Counted from the first letter of the stretch, positions 1 to 8,646 are shown. The stretch is DNA of 21,015 nucleotides from Holophagales bacterium (GCA_031281385.1 JAITFL010000054.1:1-21015), one strand, 5' to 3'. Notes: generated from the sequence alone by a model not told the origin. A program made the numbers and translations.

Positions 1-119
1 ATGTGCCGCAGAGACCAACGGAGGAAGTCTCGCGTATCTGGAGCGCAAGCGCAGGATACCGAGAAGTTGCGAGCGATGCAACAAGCGAGTTCCCCAGTTA
101 AGCATCCGGGCGGGCTCCA
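1..119 (+). repeat. Dispersed palindromic repeat, left copy
   Basis: This segment is homologous, in opposite orientation, to 20241-20424. Both copies begin ATGTGC, share the block TCTCGCGTATC and the block GGATACCGAGA, and end GTTAAGCAT..(A/G)GGGCGGGCTCCA-like. The two blocks fold back on each other (TCTCG/CGAGA and GTATC/GATAC) and are followed by a second hairpin with loop GAGCGAT. Compared with the right copy, about 70 bases between the second hairpin and the terminal block are absent. The first frame is open (MCRRDQRRKSRV...), but the structured repeat explains it better than a gene. The copy may extend beyond the window edge. Confidence 0.75.
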
Positions 120-197
120 ATTTTATCATTCGGGCAAATCCTGCCCAATTCGTTCCAATCCGACATAGCCTCCAGATACATAGCTTTTGTCCCCTTT

Positions 198-227
198 TTG
201 GTTCGGTGCTCCCCAGCGTGATATACT
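198..227 (+). promoter_or_regulatory. Candidate sigma70-type promoter of the integrase
   Basis: TTGGTT at 198-203 and TATACT at 222-227 are separated by 18 bases, close to the sigma70 consensus, and lie about 95 bases before the integrase start. The predicted leader contains TGGGGCAT, which can pair with ATGCCCCCA just before the ribosome binding site, so the leader may be structured. This is inferred from motif match only. Confidence 0.45.
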
Positions 228-320
228 GGAAACCGCACTTTTATTGGGGCATTACATGGGGCATTTTCGGAATAAAAAATCGGCATGCCCCCAAGCCCCC
301 AAAACCACGGGAGGGCAAGC

Positions 321-1562
321 ATGGGGTTGACAGACTTGAGCATCAAACGGGCAAAGCCGGCAGAAAAGCCATACAGGATGTTCGACGGAGGGGGCCTTTA
401 CATAGAGATACAGCCGTCCGGCGGCAGGCTCTGGCGCCACAAGTACCACTTCAACGGCAAGGAGAAGCGCCTCGCCATCGGCAAGTACCCCGAAGTGTCC
501 CTGCAGGACGCCAGGCAGCGGCACTTCGAGGCGCGTAAGATGCTGGCCAACGGCATTGACCCATCCGCCGCAAAGAAGGCAGCCAAGGCAGCGAAGCGCG
601 GCATGGCCGAGAACTCCTTTGAAGCACTCGCCCGCGAGTGGTTCGAGAACTGGAAGCTGGACAAGGTGGAGATATACTCAAGGAAATTGATGATGCAACT
701 TGAAAAGGATGTGCTTCCCTACATAGGGCGCATCCCCGTCGCAGAGCTGAAAGCCCCTGACGTCCTGGCGGTCTGCCGCCGCGTAGAGGCCCGTGGCGCA
801 GTGACTGCCGCCCATAAGATAAACGCGTCCGTCAGCCTGATCATGCGGTATGCCATTGCCACAGGGAGGGCAGACAGAGACCCCTGCCCCGACCTCCGGG
901 GAGCGCTGAAGCCCTCCCCGTCAAAGCCATTCGCCAGCCTGACCGACCCTGCGAAAGTTGCTGGCCTGCTGAAAGCAATAGACGGCTACAGGGGGACACA
1001 CGTCGTCCGCTGCGCCCTGGCCTTCGCCCCCTTGGTGTTCGTCCGACCCAACGAGCTCAGGCATGCCAAATGGGAGGACATAGACCTAGACCGCAGGGAA
1101 TGGGTCTTTGTCTATTCAAAGCAAAAGATAAGCTCCCCAGTCAAGCGCAAGCTGGTCGTGCCGCTGTCCAATCAGGCACTTGCCATATTGCGGGACATAC
1201 AGCCCCTCACTGGCGACGGGAAATACGTCTTCCCAAGCCTCCGGCACGGCCAGCCCCTGAGCCAGCCCGCCCTCAACGCAGCCCTGCAGACACTGGGCTA
1301 TGACACCGGCAGCGAGATGACGCTGCACGGCTTTCGAGCGATGGCCCGCACCATCCTTGCGGAGAGGCTTCATTTCGACCCGCAATGGATAGAACGCCAG
1401 CTCTCCCACAAGACCCGCGAGAACCTTGGGGAGTCCTACGACCGCACCCAGTTCCTGGAACAGCGGAGAGAGATGATGCAGGCTTGGGCTGACTATCTGG
1501 ACAAACTGAAAAGCGGGGAAACGGCGGATAAAGGGAGTCGCGGCGGAGGCAGCGACGGCTGA
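321..1562 (+). CDS. Tyrosine recombinase / integrase, P4 (DUF4102) type
   Basis: This is a 413-aa site-specific recombinase that would integrate and excise the surrounding element. The start at 321 is chosen because GGGAGGG lies 6 bases upstream; an in-frame ATG at 285 has no such site. The N-terminus (LTDLSIKRAKPAEKPY..., GGLYIEIQPSGGRLWRHKY) is the DUF4102 arm-binding domain of P4-like integrases. A SAM-like core-binding domain follows (about residues 95-195), then the catalytic domain. The catalytic residues are all visible: R242 (in VRPNEL), H336 and R339 (LHGFR), H363 (LSHK) and Y373 (ESYDR). The enzyme therefore appears intact. The position at the left edge, followed by an AlpA-like gene, is the usual integration module of a genomic island. 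I could not identify a tRNA or att site beside it. Confidence 0.95.
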   Translation: MGLTDLSIKRAKPAEKPYRMFDGGGLYIEIQPSGGRLWRHKYHFNGKEKRLAIGKYPEVSLQDARQRHFEARKMLANGIDPSAAKKAAKAAKRGMAENSFEALAREWFENWKLDKVEIYSRKLMMQLEKDVLPYIGRIPVAELKAPDVLAVCRRVEARGAVTAAHKINASVSLIMRYAIATGRADRDPCPDLRGALKPSPSKPFASLTDPAKVAGLLKAIDGYRGTHVVRCALAFAPLVFVRPNELRHAKWEDIDLDRREWVFVYSKQKISSPVKRKLVVPLSNQALAILRDIQPLTGDGKYVFPSLRHGQPLSQPALNAALQTLGYDTGSEMTLHGFRAMARTILAERLHFDPQWIERQLSHKTRENLGESYDRTQFLEQRREMMQAWADYLDKLKSGETADKGSRGGGSDG

Positions 1563-1740
1563 CCAAACATCCCCCATGGAGCCAGGCGGCTGCCGCCCCC
1601 TCTGCCAGCCCCTTCGTGGGCCGATTCAACAAACCGCCGAGGCCGATGAACTCCCCGGGATTGCCAGCGGCGCCCAGCGCCTTGCCCAGGACTTCATTCA
1701 GCCAGGCCACCAACATTTTTCTAAAGAACCAGGCGATTAT

Positions 1741-1796
1741 TTTATCGGACCGATTCGGACTGTATCGGACGACAACGGCCATGGAACCACCATGGC
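1741..1796. promoter_or_regulatory. Phased TCGGAC direct repeats and an inverted repeat between integrase and AlpA-like gene
   Basis: TCGGAC occurs at 1745-1750, 1755-1760 and 1765-1770, a strict 10-bp period, with a degenerate fourth unit (ACGGCC) at 1775-1780. The perfect inverted repeat GCCATGG-AACCA-CCATGGC follows at 1778-1796. Phased direct repeats beside an integrase resemble binding sites for a recombination directionality factor or regulator; this role is inferred. The rest of 1563-1947 shows no supported gene: open frames exist on both strands but lack ribosome binding sites and recognisable domains. Confidence 0.5.
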
Positions 1797-1947
1797 AATT
1801 GCGGCATATAGACAAACGGCCAATTTTTTCTTGCTCCATCGGCGCGGGAATGGTGTAGCATTCGGAGGTCAGGCAAAAGGAATTAACTGCCACTGACAAC
1901 CACAGAGAACGGAACCCAACTTAAACGCCCATGGACAGGAGGCATCG

Positions 1948-2523
1948 ATGGACACAATGTTTGAGCACTTGAACGAGAAGGAAGTTCTAAAGATCGTCCC
2001 ATTCAAAAAAACGACCCTCTGGGATAGGGTGGGGCAATGGCTCTTCCCGAGGCCAATAAAATTCGGCGACGGCACGACGAGGTGGCTGAAGTCGGAAATT
2101 GAAGAGTGGTTCCGCGCACACCAAGCCGGATGGGACAAAAACCAAATCAGGGCTTTGATCCTCTGGCTTTTTGAGAATCGGGAAAAGCCAGCCTGCGCCG
2201 GTGAAATCGGGGCTTTGGTTCTAAGAATGGGTCTTGAGAAAAAACCAGATGAGATCACAGATGGCGCTTTCAACAAGCTCCAGCGCCGCTCTCGCGGTGG
2301 CCGCAGTCCGCAGATGCATCCTTCTCTAAGTTCTTCCGGCTCGCCTGACTCTTTTGCAGGCCCAGAGCCGCCCGCCAGCTATGGTCAAGCGAAAATAATG
2401 CTCCGCTACATCGACCCTGTATTAGCCAAAGCGCGGAGAAGCGCTCACACCCAAATAATATTCCTTAGACTTAGCAAACAGTACTTTGGTGTACAGAATA
2501 TTTGTGGATGTAAAAGACCCTGA
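1948..2523 (+). CDS. AlpA-like helix-turn-helix regulator / excisionase
   Basis: The start at 1948 is preceded by AGGAGG with a 6-base spacer. Residues about 5-50 (HLNEKEVLKIVPFKKTTLWD..., FPRPIKFGDGTTRWLKSEIE, EWFRAH) have the AlpA/MerR-type winged helix-turn-helix pattern. Such proteins activate integrase genes or act as excisionases in P4-like islands. AlpA proteins are usually 60-100 aa, whereas this frame gives 191 aa. Residues about 55-105 look like a genuine extension (helical, charged). The remainder (RRSRGGRSPQMHPSL...) is low-complexity and may not reflect the original protein. The end overlaps the next open frame, so a frameshift late in the gene is possible. The identification of the first 50 residues is secure; the C-terminal half is unexplained. 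Confidence 0.75.
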   Translation: MDTMFEHLNEKEVLKIVPFKKTTLWDRVGQWLFPRPIKFGDGTTRWLKSEIEEWFRAHQAGWDKNQIRALILWLFENREKPACAGEIGALVLRMGLEKKPDEITDGAFNKLQRRSRGGRSPQMHPSLSSSGSPDSFAGPEPPASYGQAKIMLRYIDPVLAKARRSAHTQIIFLRLSKQYFGVQNICGCKRP

Positions 2524-2698
2524 TGAACTAGAATGCCCCAGCCGAGATGAACTAGAGTTGCGCTCTTACATCCGACAGGCTTTTGAAGCAGTGTTTCCAA
2601 AAATACGGGTGCCTCAGCGACCCCGAACCCCGCCGCTTCTTTTAGAGACCTTTGAGAAGATCAAGGCGGACATAGGGGCCCTTAATCCTTCTGGGTAG
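2486..2698 (+). CDS. Small hypothetical protein, or displaced C-terminal part of the preceding gene
   Basis: An open frame from a TTG codon encodes about 70 aa (VYRIFVDVKDPDELE..., LELRSYIRQAFEAVFPKIRV..., LLETFEKIKADIGALNPSG). Composition is protein-like, with alternating hydrophobic and charged residues and predicted helices. It has no good ribosome binding site and overlaps the AlpA-like gene by 38 bases in another frame. It is either translationally coupled to that gene or the fragment of a longer ancestral gene after a frameshift. No family is recognised. Confidence 0.35.
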   Translation: MVYRIFVDVKDPDELECPSRDELELRSYIRQAFEAVFPKIRVPQRPRTPPLLLETFEKIKADIGALNPSG

Positions 2699-2827
2699 GC
2701 CATCCAAAAAAGCATCAAAGCGAAGTCTTTGAGAAAATGCCATCCCCGCTTACCAAGACTACGTGCGGGCCTGACAGCCGAACAATGCCCGCCGGGCGGA
2801 CGCACCAATAATTGACAGGAGATAAAA

Positions 2828-3193
2828 ATGGTGACACCCGAACCCAAGACCCAAGGCGGACACGGACAGCCGCAGGCGCCGCCGGAAAAGCCCCAGGCAT
2901 CCGGGGCCAAGGCCGCGCACAAAAAGAAAGAAAAGTCAACGCTCCCGATCCCATTCCGAAAAGACCCATGGACGTCCTTTGCCACCGAAAAGCTGGCCTT
3001 TTTCCAAGACGACCACGCACTCATAAAGGAATACATAGAATACACGAAAGCGACCGCCCCGCAGAGGCCAAGCGACATGCCGTACCCTGAACCCGAAATC
3101 CAAGCAAGGATACTCAGGGCGGTGCTTGGCATACTGAGGAAGGACAAAGATTTCGAACAGTGGGAAAAGCAGAGACAAAGTAACAAGCAGTGA
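2828..3193 (+). CDS. Hypothetical protein, 121 aa
   Basis: The ATG at 2828 follows AGGAGA with a 5-base spacer. The first 40 residues are rich in P, Q, A, K and G (TPEPKTQGGHGQPQAPPEK..., AAHKKKEKS) and are probably disordered. Residues about 45-121 look folded and helical (KDPWTSFATEKLAFFQDDHA..., ARILRAVLGILRKDKDFEQW). It lies in the accessory region between the AlpA-like gene and the relaxase, where small DNA-processing or maintenance proteins are common, but no family or function is recognised. Confidence 0.6.
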   Translation: MVTPEPKTQGGHGQPQAPPEKPQASGAKAAHKKKEKSTLPIPFRKDPWTSFATEKLAFFQDDHALIKEYIEYTKATAPQRPSDMPYPEPEIQARILRAVLGILRKDKDFEQWEKQRQSNKQ

Positions 3194-4050
3194 ATTGCCC
3201 GGTTGAGCTGTAATTGAAAAAACCAAATTGATCATCCACTGGCGGTCCGCCCGCCCCTATCAGCTGCGGCGCCTGACGAACCAGGAGCAGCCAGAAACCT
3301 GCCCCAAAAAAATCCGCTGGCGCATCATCCAATCGCGCAGCGCCAAATATCTTTCTTGGTGCGCCGCCCAAAAATTGCCACCCGACTCCCCACAATGTCG
3401 GCCACAGCCGCAGGCGCAACCACCATGGAAAGCCAGATGGAAAATGCCAACCCAATCGGGGGAAAAACACCTGCCGATCAACTTCGCGGCTGTCAATTTG
3501 CAGCCACAGCAATCATGGAATTCGCTGCCGCATTTTTGCAAAATGAGGCGGTTCCCAACCCACCGATTACCCGGTTCAGATGGTCCAACATAACAAGGAG
3601 GCAGGAGCCAAAAATGAAAGCCGAGGCCCATCAGAACAACAGAAGACGAACCTAACAATTCAGCAAGGCATCCTTCCCATTCACCAGAACCCGGACTTTA
3701 ACCATTCAAGAGAAGTGCCGACAAAGTTGGGCGAACAGATGCACAACTTGCACAAGTCCGAAGGCTGAAAGACGCATATCCAAGCCAGCAAATCATCCCA
3801 TTCCTTTTTTGGTCCGTCGCCTCAAAGTGTTTCGATGGCGCACCAAAAATGATGGGGAATGCAGGTATCAGGAACGGGGCACCGCTGGATGAAAATCAGG
3901 CAAAAGGGCATGCCATAAACCTAGGTTTCTGGCCTCCCCCAAGAGCCAAAATACATGGTCGGCCCCCTGCCATTTTTGTGTACCCGACCAGCTGGCGTCA
4001 GTGAAATTTACTTAAACTTTACGGCAGGTTTGAAAGCTCTCTTTCGGGAA
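3194..4050. other. Stretch without a confident gene
   Basis: Open frames on both strands here lack ribosome binding sites and show no protein-like pattern, apart from the weak candidate at 3580-3768. A strong AAGGAGG at 3594-3600 precedes an ATG at 3614 that opens only 13 codons, which looks like the front of a lost gene. No hairpin-plus-T-run terminator was seen. Confidence 0.5.
3580..3768 (+). CDS. Possible small hypothetical protein, 62 aa
   Basis: The frame (MVQHNKEAGAKNESR..., LPIHQNPDFNHSREVPTK, LGEQMHNLHKSEG) is hydrophilic and rich in N, Q, H and E. It lacks a ribosome binding site before its ATG, and a much better site (AAGGAGG) lies inside it, in front of a different frame. No family is recognised. 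It may be a chance frame. Confidence 0.2.
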   Translation: MVQHNKEAGAKNESRGPSEQQKTNLTIQQGILPIHQNPDFNHSREVPTKLGEQMHNLHKSEG

Positions 4051-4500
4051 AAGACCCACCCACCCGCCCATACCTCCGCCCGGATTTGAAGCGATCTAGA
4101 TTCCGTGTTTTTGGGGAGCGGCCCCCTTGGATTCAAGCGCCGCAGCCGGGCATTTTTTGGTTCCGCCCGGCAAAAACCCGGATTCCCGGAAGTCCGATTT
4201 CAACATCCACACATTGCACGATGGCGGATCTGAAATCCAAAAATCCTGCGTTGGCGATTTGGAAAACACGAATTAAAGACCCATCCGCCCGCCCATACCT
4301 CCGCCCGGATTTGAAGCGGTCAGTATTCCGAATTTTGGGGGGAGGCCCCTTGGGATTCAAGCGCCGCAGCCGGGCATTTCTGCGATCCGGCCCGGCAGAA
4401 AACCGAATTCCCGGAAGCCCGATCTGGACACCGACATATTCCGCGGCGGCGAATTTTGAGCCTATGAACCCTGCGCTGGCGATTTTGAGAACACGTATTT
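4051..4500. repeat. Tandem direct repeat, two 225-bp units
   Basis: Unit 1 is 4051-4275 and unit 2 is 4276-4500. Both start AAGACCCA(C/T)CC and share CGCCCATACCTCCGCCCGGA, GGATTCAAGCGCCGCAGCC, ATTCCCGGAAG and GCGATTT..GA(A)AACACG. Small indels compensate, so both units are exactly 225 bp. A frame is open through both on each strand (4086-4526 rightward, 4133-4585 leftward), but the repeat itself, high GC and missing ribosome binding sites argue against coding. It sits upstream of the candidate oriT. Confidence 0.8.
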
Positions 4501-4721
4501 TTGGCTCTGGGGAATCCAAAAATTGAATTTCCGGCACACATACGACACATATCGTAATTGTTTGGGAAAGGAAATACATCGTCACCTAAACAACACGCAG
4601 ACCCTTTGACGGGCAAAATCCCATACACCATAAACAAGGGACACCACTCATTGAAATTTGTCCGGGCGACCCGAAAAAAACCCCTTGACTGCTAGGCAAA
4701 AAAACACCATTCTGGCGATGA

Positions 4722-4797
4722 ACATAGTAGGACGCTGGCGCGTCCTATGTGTTCCCCCGGCGCCCGCTCGCTGAAGCTCGCGGTCGCGGGGAAACAC
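4722..4797. other. Candidate origin of transfer upstream of the relaxase
   Basis: Two inverted repeats lie just before the relaxase gene. The first is TAGGACGC-TGGC-GCGTCCTA with an outer ACA/TGT pair (4722-4750). The second pairs GTGTTCCCC (4749-4757) with GGGGAAACAC (4788-4797) around a GC-rich centre containing CGCTCGCTGAAGCTCGCG. Inverted repeats beside the relaxase gene are the usual architecture of oriT, where the relaxase nicks. The nick site cannot be assigned. The role is inferred from position and structure. Confidence 0.45.
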
Positions 4798-4835
4798 CAC
4801 CGGGAGGGCCCGACACTTGCTGGCCGGGCAAAAAC

Positions 4836-7229
4836 ATGAAGCACGGGTTCTACGTTTATATCGAGACGATCACCGAATGGCAGGGCAGAAGAACCGCCCA
4901 ACAAGCCATTGACTACATCACTGACGACCACGATTCAAAGAGGCTTGCCAACATCAACGAGGAGATGATCGCGTACATATGCCGACTTGACCCCGGCTAC
5001 AAAACGGAACACGAGGGAGGCAAGGTTCCGCTGGTCGGGCACGGGGCAGTGAAAGACATCGCTGACTTCGAGGTACTGAATTGGGAGTTCAACCAAAGCA
5101 CGATCCCAAACGATGTCAGAGGGACGAAAGGCTACAAATCCATCACGCTGACTTTGCCAAAGGAAATGACCTTGCTCTGCGAAACCAGCAAATCGAAAGC
5201 GAGGGATGCGATAACGAGGGCCATCGAACCGACGCTGGAAGAATCCTATCCGAACAAAAAATTGGTCGCGGTCTCCGCGATGCACACCCGCAATGAAGCG
5301 GGAGACCCGCACGTAAATGTACACCTCCTGGTCGCCAAAACTGTCCAAGACAAAACCACGGGCCAACTGCACTCAATCAACAACAATGACAAGTACGGAG
5401 ACCTGGGGTCAAAGGAAGAGGCCCGGATGAAAAGGGCCTGGAAAAGGGAAATCACAAAGGAACTGGAAAAGGAATTCAATGTCGAGATCAGGTTCACGAA
5501 AAAAGGCAAATGCAAAATCTCCACGCCCGATGGACTGAAAATTCACAGCCTGACTTTGCCAACTTTAAGCGAAAAGCAACGCGCCTGGGAGATAGCCAAC
5601 GGCCCGGAAATTGACACATGGAACGGCCTGGCCGACAACTTCAAAATCAATCTGATGGACGCAAAGATTCTGGAAGTTGCGAGAAAGGTGCCCTTCACCA
5701 GAGGGAATTTCTTGGCCGTATTCCCCTCTTTCGAGAAGCACTATGTCATAGACAAACGCATCGAGACTTTGAAAAAGCACAAGTACCTGGACGAGGATTT
5801 GAAACCCACGGAAGCGTTCATCAGGCATGCCAAAGCCAAGTTCGGGCACCGCCCGGACTTCAAGCAGATCAAGGAGGACGTGGACAACATTCTGGGGAAG
5901 ATGATCGAAAAAGCCAAGGACGAGAACCCCGAAAGCCTAGAGGAACTGGTAGCCAAGATTTTCACAACGCCGCTCCAAGTTGCGATGGAATCCTATGCCA
6001 GAATAGCGGAAAGGATCGAAAGGCTTGACCCGACCCCGACTGCCTCGAAGATGATAGAGGCCCGTTGGGTTGACAGCCGAAAACAGATCACGCCCGAATT
6101 GGCGCAGTGGTCAGAAACGGTACACGAGCATGCAAAAGTCATAAAAGAGACCAAGGAAAAAAGCGAAAATCTGCCCTCCGCGATCAAAAAGCAATTTCTT
6201 GAAAACAGGGACTTCATTGCGACAAACCTCCGCAAGCGGGCAACCAAGGAACTGTTCAAGGCTGCCAAAAGTTTGAGGAATCCGCTGCTCCAAGAACACA
6301 ACACCCTGCTCTCGTCTTTGGTGGAGGACAGGAACCTCCACAAGGATATGCAAACCAAAATCGAAAAGCTGACTAAAAGGCGAGACCAAGACCTTGACTT
6401 TGCCGGGGACTGGCAAAAACCGTACATCACAAAGCACTACCAAGTACAAATCACCGAGCTCAAAAGAACGTCAGAGAAACTCGGCTCAGAAATCACAAGA
6501 AAGACAGCCAGGGCGCTTCGAATCGAGAAAATCATCCTAGAAAAATTCAAAAAATTCACAAAAACAGACAACCGCCACGGAAATCTGTACCTGCCCCCCG
6601 AAATCGCCCAGAGGATGTATGACCAAATATTCAAGGCAAAGTCCTCCCTGAAAGACTACCTTTCAGGAAAATCGGACAACCTTTCCCAAGACTGCATTTG
6701 GGTGCGGCGGGGCTTCAAGGTAATGGAAATCCTTGGCTACAAAGAAGTCGAAACACTCAAACCGATCATGGTTGCAGGTCTGGAACAGAGGCTGATGCAA
6801 GAGAATGCCCAAAGGAAGACACCCCAGTACATGGCGCTGGCTACGGCCAAGGCAAAAGAGATTGGAAAAGTGCTGTACGCGGCGGAGCAATTGTTCACTT
6901 TCAACAAACCCAACCTGCCAAGATTACTCGCCGGAACCTCGGTAGAGAGAGAAGTAAGTTTAATGATTGCGAGGCTGACGGCGCTCGGAATCGAGGCCCC
7001 CGACCTATCGAATATCAACCCAAGCACTTTCACTGCAATCTGCAAATCAGACGAAAGGCTTTTAAGACTGACTACCGAAGGTAGCGCGTTTATGATGGAC
7101 TGGCAGTACAAAGACAACAAGACATACGAAATCGCGCTTGAACGGTTCACCTCGCCGCAATTAGGAAAGTCCACCGCCAAGGTGGTGTCGCAACCCAAGA
7201 CCCAAGAGATGGACAAAAGCCACACTTAA
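4836..7229 (+). CDS. Relaxase / mobilization nickase, HUH superfamily
   Basis: This 797-aa protein would nick DNA at oriT and lead the strand during conjugative mobilization. ATG 4836 is preferred to the upstream in-frame ATG 4749, because the 29 extra residues run through the hairpin region; the ribosome binding site is weak. The N-terminal 200 residues carry the relaxase signature. A beta strand, KSITLTLPKEM, is followed by a metal-binding triad in HTRNEAGDPHVNVHLLV: H150, H159 and H163 (H-x8-H-x3-H). Candidate nucleophilic tyrosines near the N-terminus are Y6, Y8 and Y27 (AIDYITDD). The layout recalls both TrwC-like (MOBF) and MobA/MobL-like (MOBQ/P) enzymes, and the exact class is uncertain. 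Residues about 250-800 are long, Lys/Glu-rich and mostly helical. No Walker A motif was seen, so no helicase domain is apparent. Confidence 0.85.
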   Translation: MKHGFYVYIETITEWQGRRTAQQAIDYITDDHDSKRLANINEEMIAYICRLDPGYKTEHEGGKVPLVGHGAVKDIADFEVLNWEFNQSTIPNDVRGTKGYKSITLTLPKEMTLLCETSKSKARDAITRAIEPTLEESYPNKKLVAVSAMHTRNEAGDPHVNVHLLVAKTVQDKTTGQLHSINNNDKYGDLGSKEEARMKRAWKREITKELEKEFNVEIRFTKKGKCKISTPDGLKIHSLTLPTLSEKQRAWEIANGPEIDTWNGLADNFKINLMDAKILEVARKVPFTRGNFLAVFPSFEKHYVIDKRIETLKKHKYLDEDLKPTEAFIRHAKAKFGHRPDFKQIKEDVDNILGKMIEKAKDENPESLEELVAKIFTTPLQVAMESYARIAERIERLDPTPTASKMIEARWVDSRKQITPELAQWSETVHEHAKVIKETKEKSENLPSAIKKQFLENRDFIATNLRKRATKELFKAAKSLRNPLLQEHNTLLSSLVEDRNLHKDMQTKIEKLTKRRDQDLDFAGDWQKPYITKHYQVQITELKRTSEKLGSEITRKTARALRIEKIILEKFKKFTKTDNRHGNLYLPPEIAQRMYDQIFKAKSSLKDYLSGKSDNLSQDCIWVRRGFKVMEILGYKEVETLKPIMVAGLEQRLMQENAQRKTPQYMALATAKAKEIGKVLYAAEQLFTFNKPNLPRLLAGTSVEREVSLMIARLTALGIEAPDLSNINPSTFTAICKSDERLLRLTTEGSAFMMDWQYKDNKTYEIALERFTSPQLGKSTAKVVSQPKTQEMDKSHT

Positions 7230-7801
7230 TAGGACAGCCACCCACCAGAAATCCATAGATTGACAGCGCATAAGGCCCGCCAAGTGACAAGCCGCCCATG
7301 CTCCGCTCTCTTGGACAATTGACGGGGGGCTCAGGCAAGTCAACCATGAGGCGCAGGCGCAGGCCCCGCCAAGGCTTTCATCTGCCCAAATTGTGTCTGG
7401 CTAGGCAGTGCAGACCGCTATTCGCATTTGGGGCTTGTTTCCCGCAGATGCTTGGGAACTATCGTGTCGATTTGGAACTCAAACTCTGTCGCTCCCAAGT
7501 CAACACGATACTTCCCACAAGAAAAGAGCGTCCCGGCAAAGGGCTTTGTCGCTGTGGCGCACACGGAAGGGCAAAGTGGGCGAACCCCTTGCAATTTTTT
7601 CAGGGCCCGCTAGACTATTATTTGGGGTTGAAACCCCCACCAGGATGAACGGCAATCCTTGTCGGGAGTCAAGAGAATAAAAGAGCTCAGTGCGAGCGAA
7701 TAATCTGACTGTCCTGGTACAGGTTTCAGCTCCCGGTGCCATGCCGCTCATGGAAACAACCCAAGCGGATTGAAACTCCGCTCACATACCAGGAGGCCCA
7801 T
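7230..7801. other. Gap between relaxase and serine recombinase, possible recombination site
   Basis: No supported gene was found in these 572 bases. Short open frames at 7298-7680 overlap each other and lack ribosome binding sites. Weak dyads occur (GGGG-TTGAAA-CCCC near 7625, and GTCCTGGTACAGG near 7712). Resolvases usually act on a res site immediately upstream of their gene, so part of this gap may serve that purpose; no crossover site could be identified. Confidence 0.35.
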
Positions 7802-8623
7802 ATGAGGCACGAAACAACCAACCACCAGGGCGGAGCCCTACATAACACAACGGGGCCAAGCCCCAAGGCACTGAAAGTCGCCCTGTACGCAAGGGTGTCA
7901 GGAGGACACCAGGCTAAGAGCCTTGAAACTCAGATCCAGATCCTCAGAGACACCGCAAAGCAGCGAGGCATGGAAGTGGTCTGGGAGGAGACAGAGATCG
8001 TTTCAGGCGCGGCCAGCAAGCTGCCCAAGAGGGACGCGCTTCTGGAAAAGTCAAGACAGATGGGCTTCAACGTCGTCATGGCAACTTACTTGGACAGGTT
8101 TGGCCGCTCCAAGGTGAACACGATCAACGCATTGGATGCCCTAGAGGAGGCCGGGGTGAACTTCATATCGGTGCTCGATAATGTGGACTATTCCACACCC
8201 GCCGGGAAGACGGCGGCGAGCAGATTGGCCGAGATAGCAGAATTTGAGATTGGCCGGACAAGAAACAGGACAATAGATGGTCGCAAAGCGGCGGTGTCGA
8301 AAGGGGTCAAACTCGGACGGCCAAGCGCATTGAATGACGAAAAGGAGAGAGAGGTGGTCATTGCGCTTGGGGAGAAGAAAAAACAGGTGGATATTGCCAG
8401 ACAATTCGGTGTCAGCCAAGGCACGGTCTGCCGCATCAAAAAGAAAAGAAAGCGTCTGCAGCAACAAGGAGCCGCCGAGCCATCGGACGGCCCGCAGCTT
8501 CGAGACGAAAAGGATGAACCAGTGGAATGCAGGCCCCAATTCGTTGGTGCCGATGCCCCTAAAGTTCGGCTTCCGAGCAGCCAGTTTTTGATGAGGCGTT
8601 ATAGGGAACTGACCAATGCGTGA
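7802..8623 (+). CDS. Serine recombinase (resolvase/invertase family)
   Basis: The 273-aa protein starts at ATG 7802, with AGGAGG 7 bases upstream. After a short hydrophilic N-terminus, residues about 24-160 form the resolvase catalytic domain: LYARVSGGHQ with the nucleophile S33, SLETQIQILRDTA, and the conserved DRFGRS at 98-103. The E-helix region follows (AEFEIGRTRNRTIDGRKAA). GRPSALNDEKE then leads into a Hin-type helix-turn-helix (KKKQVDIARQFGVSQGTVCR, about residues 190-215). A basic linker and about 55 residues without homology complete the protein. It would resolve dimers or invert or delete DNA by double-strand exchange through a phosphoserine link. It is the second recombinase type in the element, beside the tyrosine integrase. 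All key residues seem present. Confidence 0.92.
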   Translation: MRHETTNHQGGALHNTTGPSPKALKVALYARVSGGHQAKSLETQIQILRDTAKQRGMEVVWEETEIVSGAASKLPKRDALLEKSRQMGFNVVMATYLDRFGRSKVNTINALDALEEAGVNFISVLDNVDYSTPAGKTAASRLAEIAEFEIGRTRNRTIDGRKAAVSKGVKLGRPSALNDEKEREVVIALGEKKKQVDIARQFGVSQGTVCRIKKKRKRLQQQGAAEPSDGPQLRDEKDEPVECRPQFVGADAPKVRLPSSQFLMRRYRELTNA

Positions 8624-8646
8624 GGCTGGCTTTTCTTGCGTACCAT

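Noticed and set aside
1..320. tRNA gene or tRNA-end attachment site beside the integrase
   Set aside because: No cloverleaf or GGTTCGA-type T-arm could be found, and no matching direct repeat was recognised elsewhere in the window.
4086..4585. Long open frames on both strands through the 225-bp tandem repeats
   Set aside because: The two strands are equally open, neither frame has a ribosome binding site, and the internal similarity follows the DNA repeat and not a protein domain.
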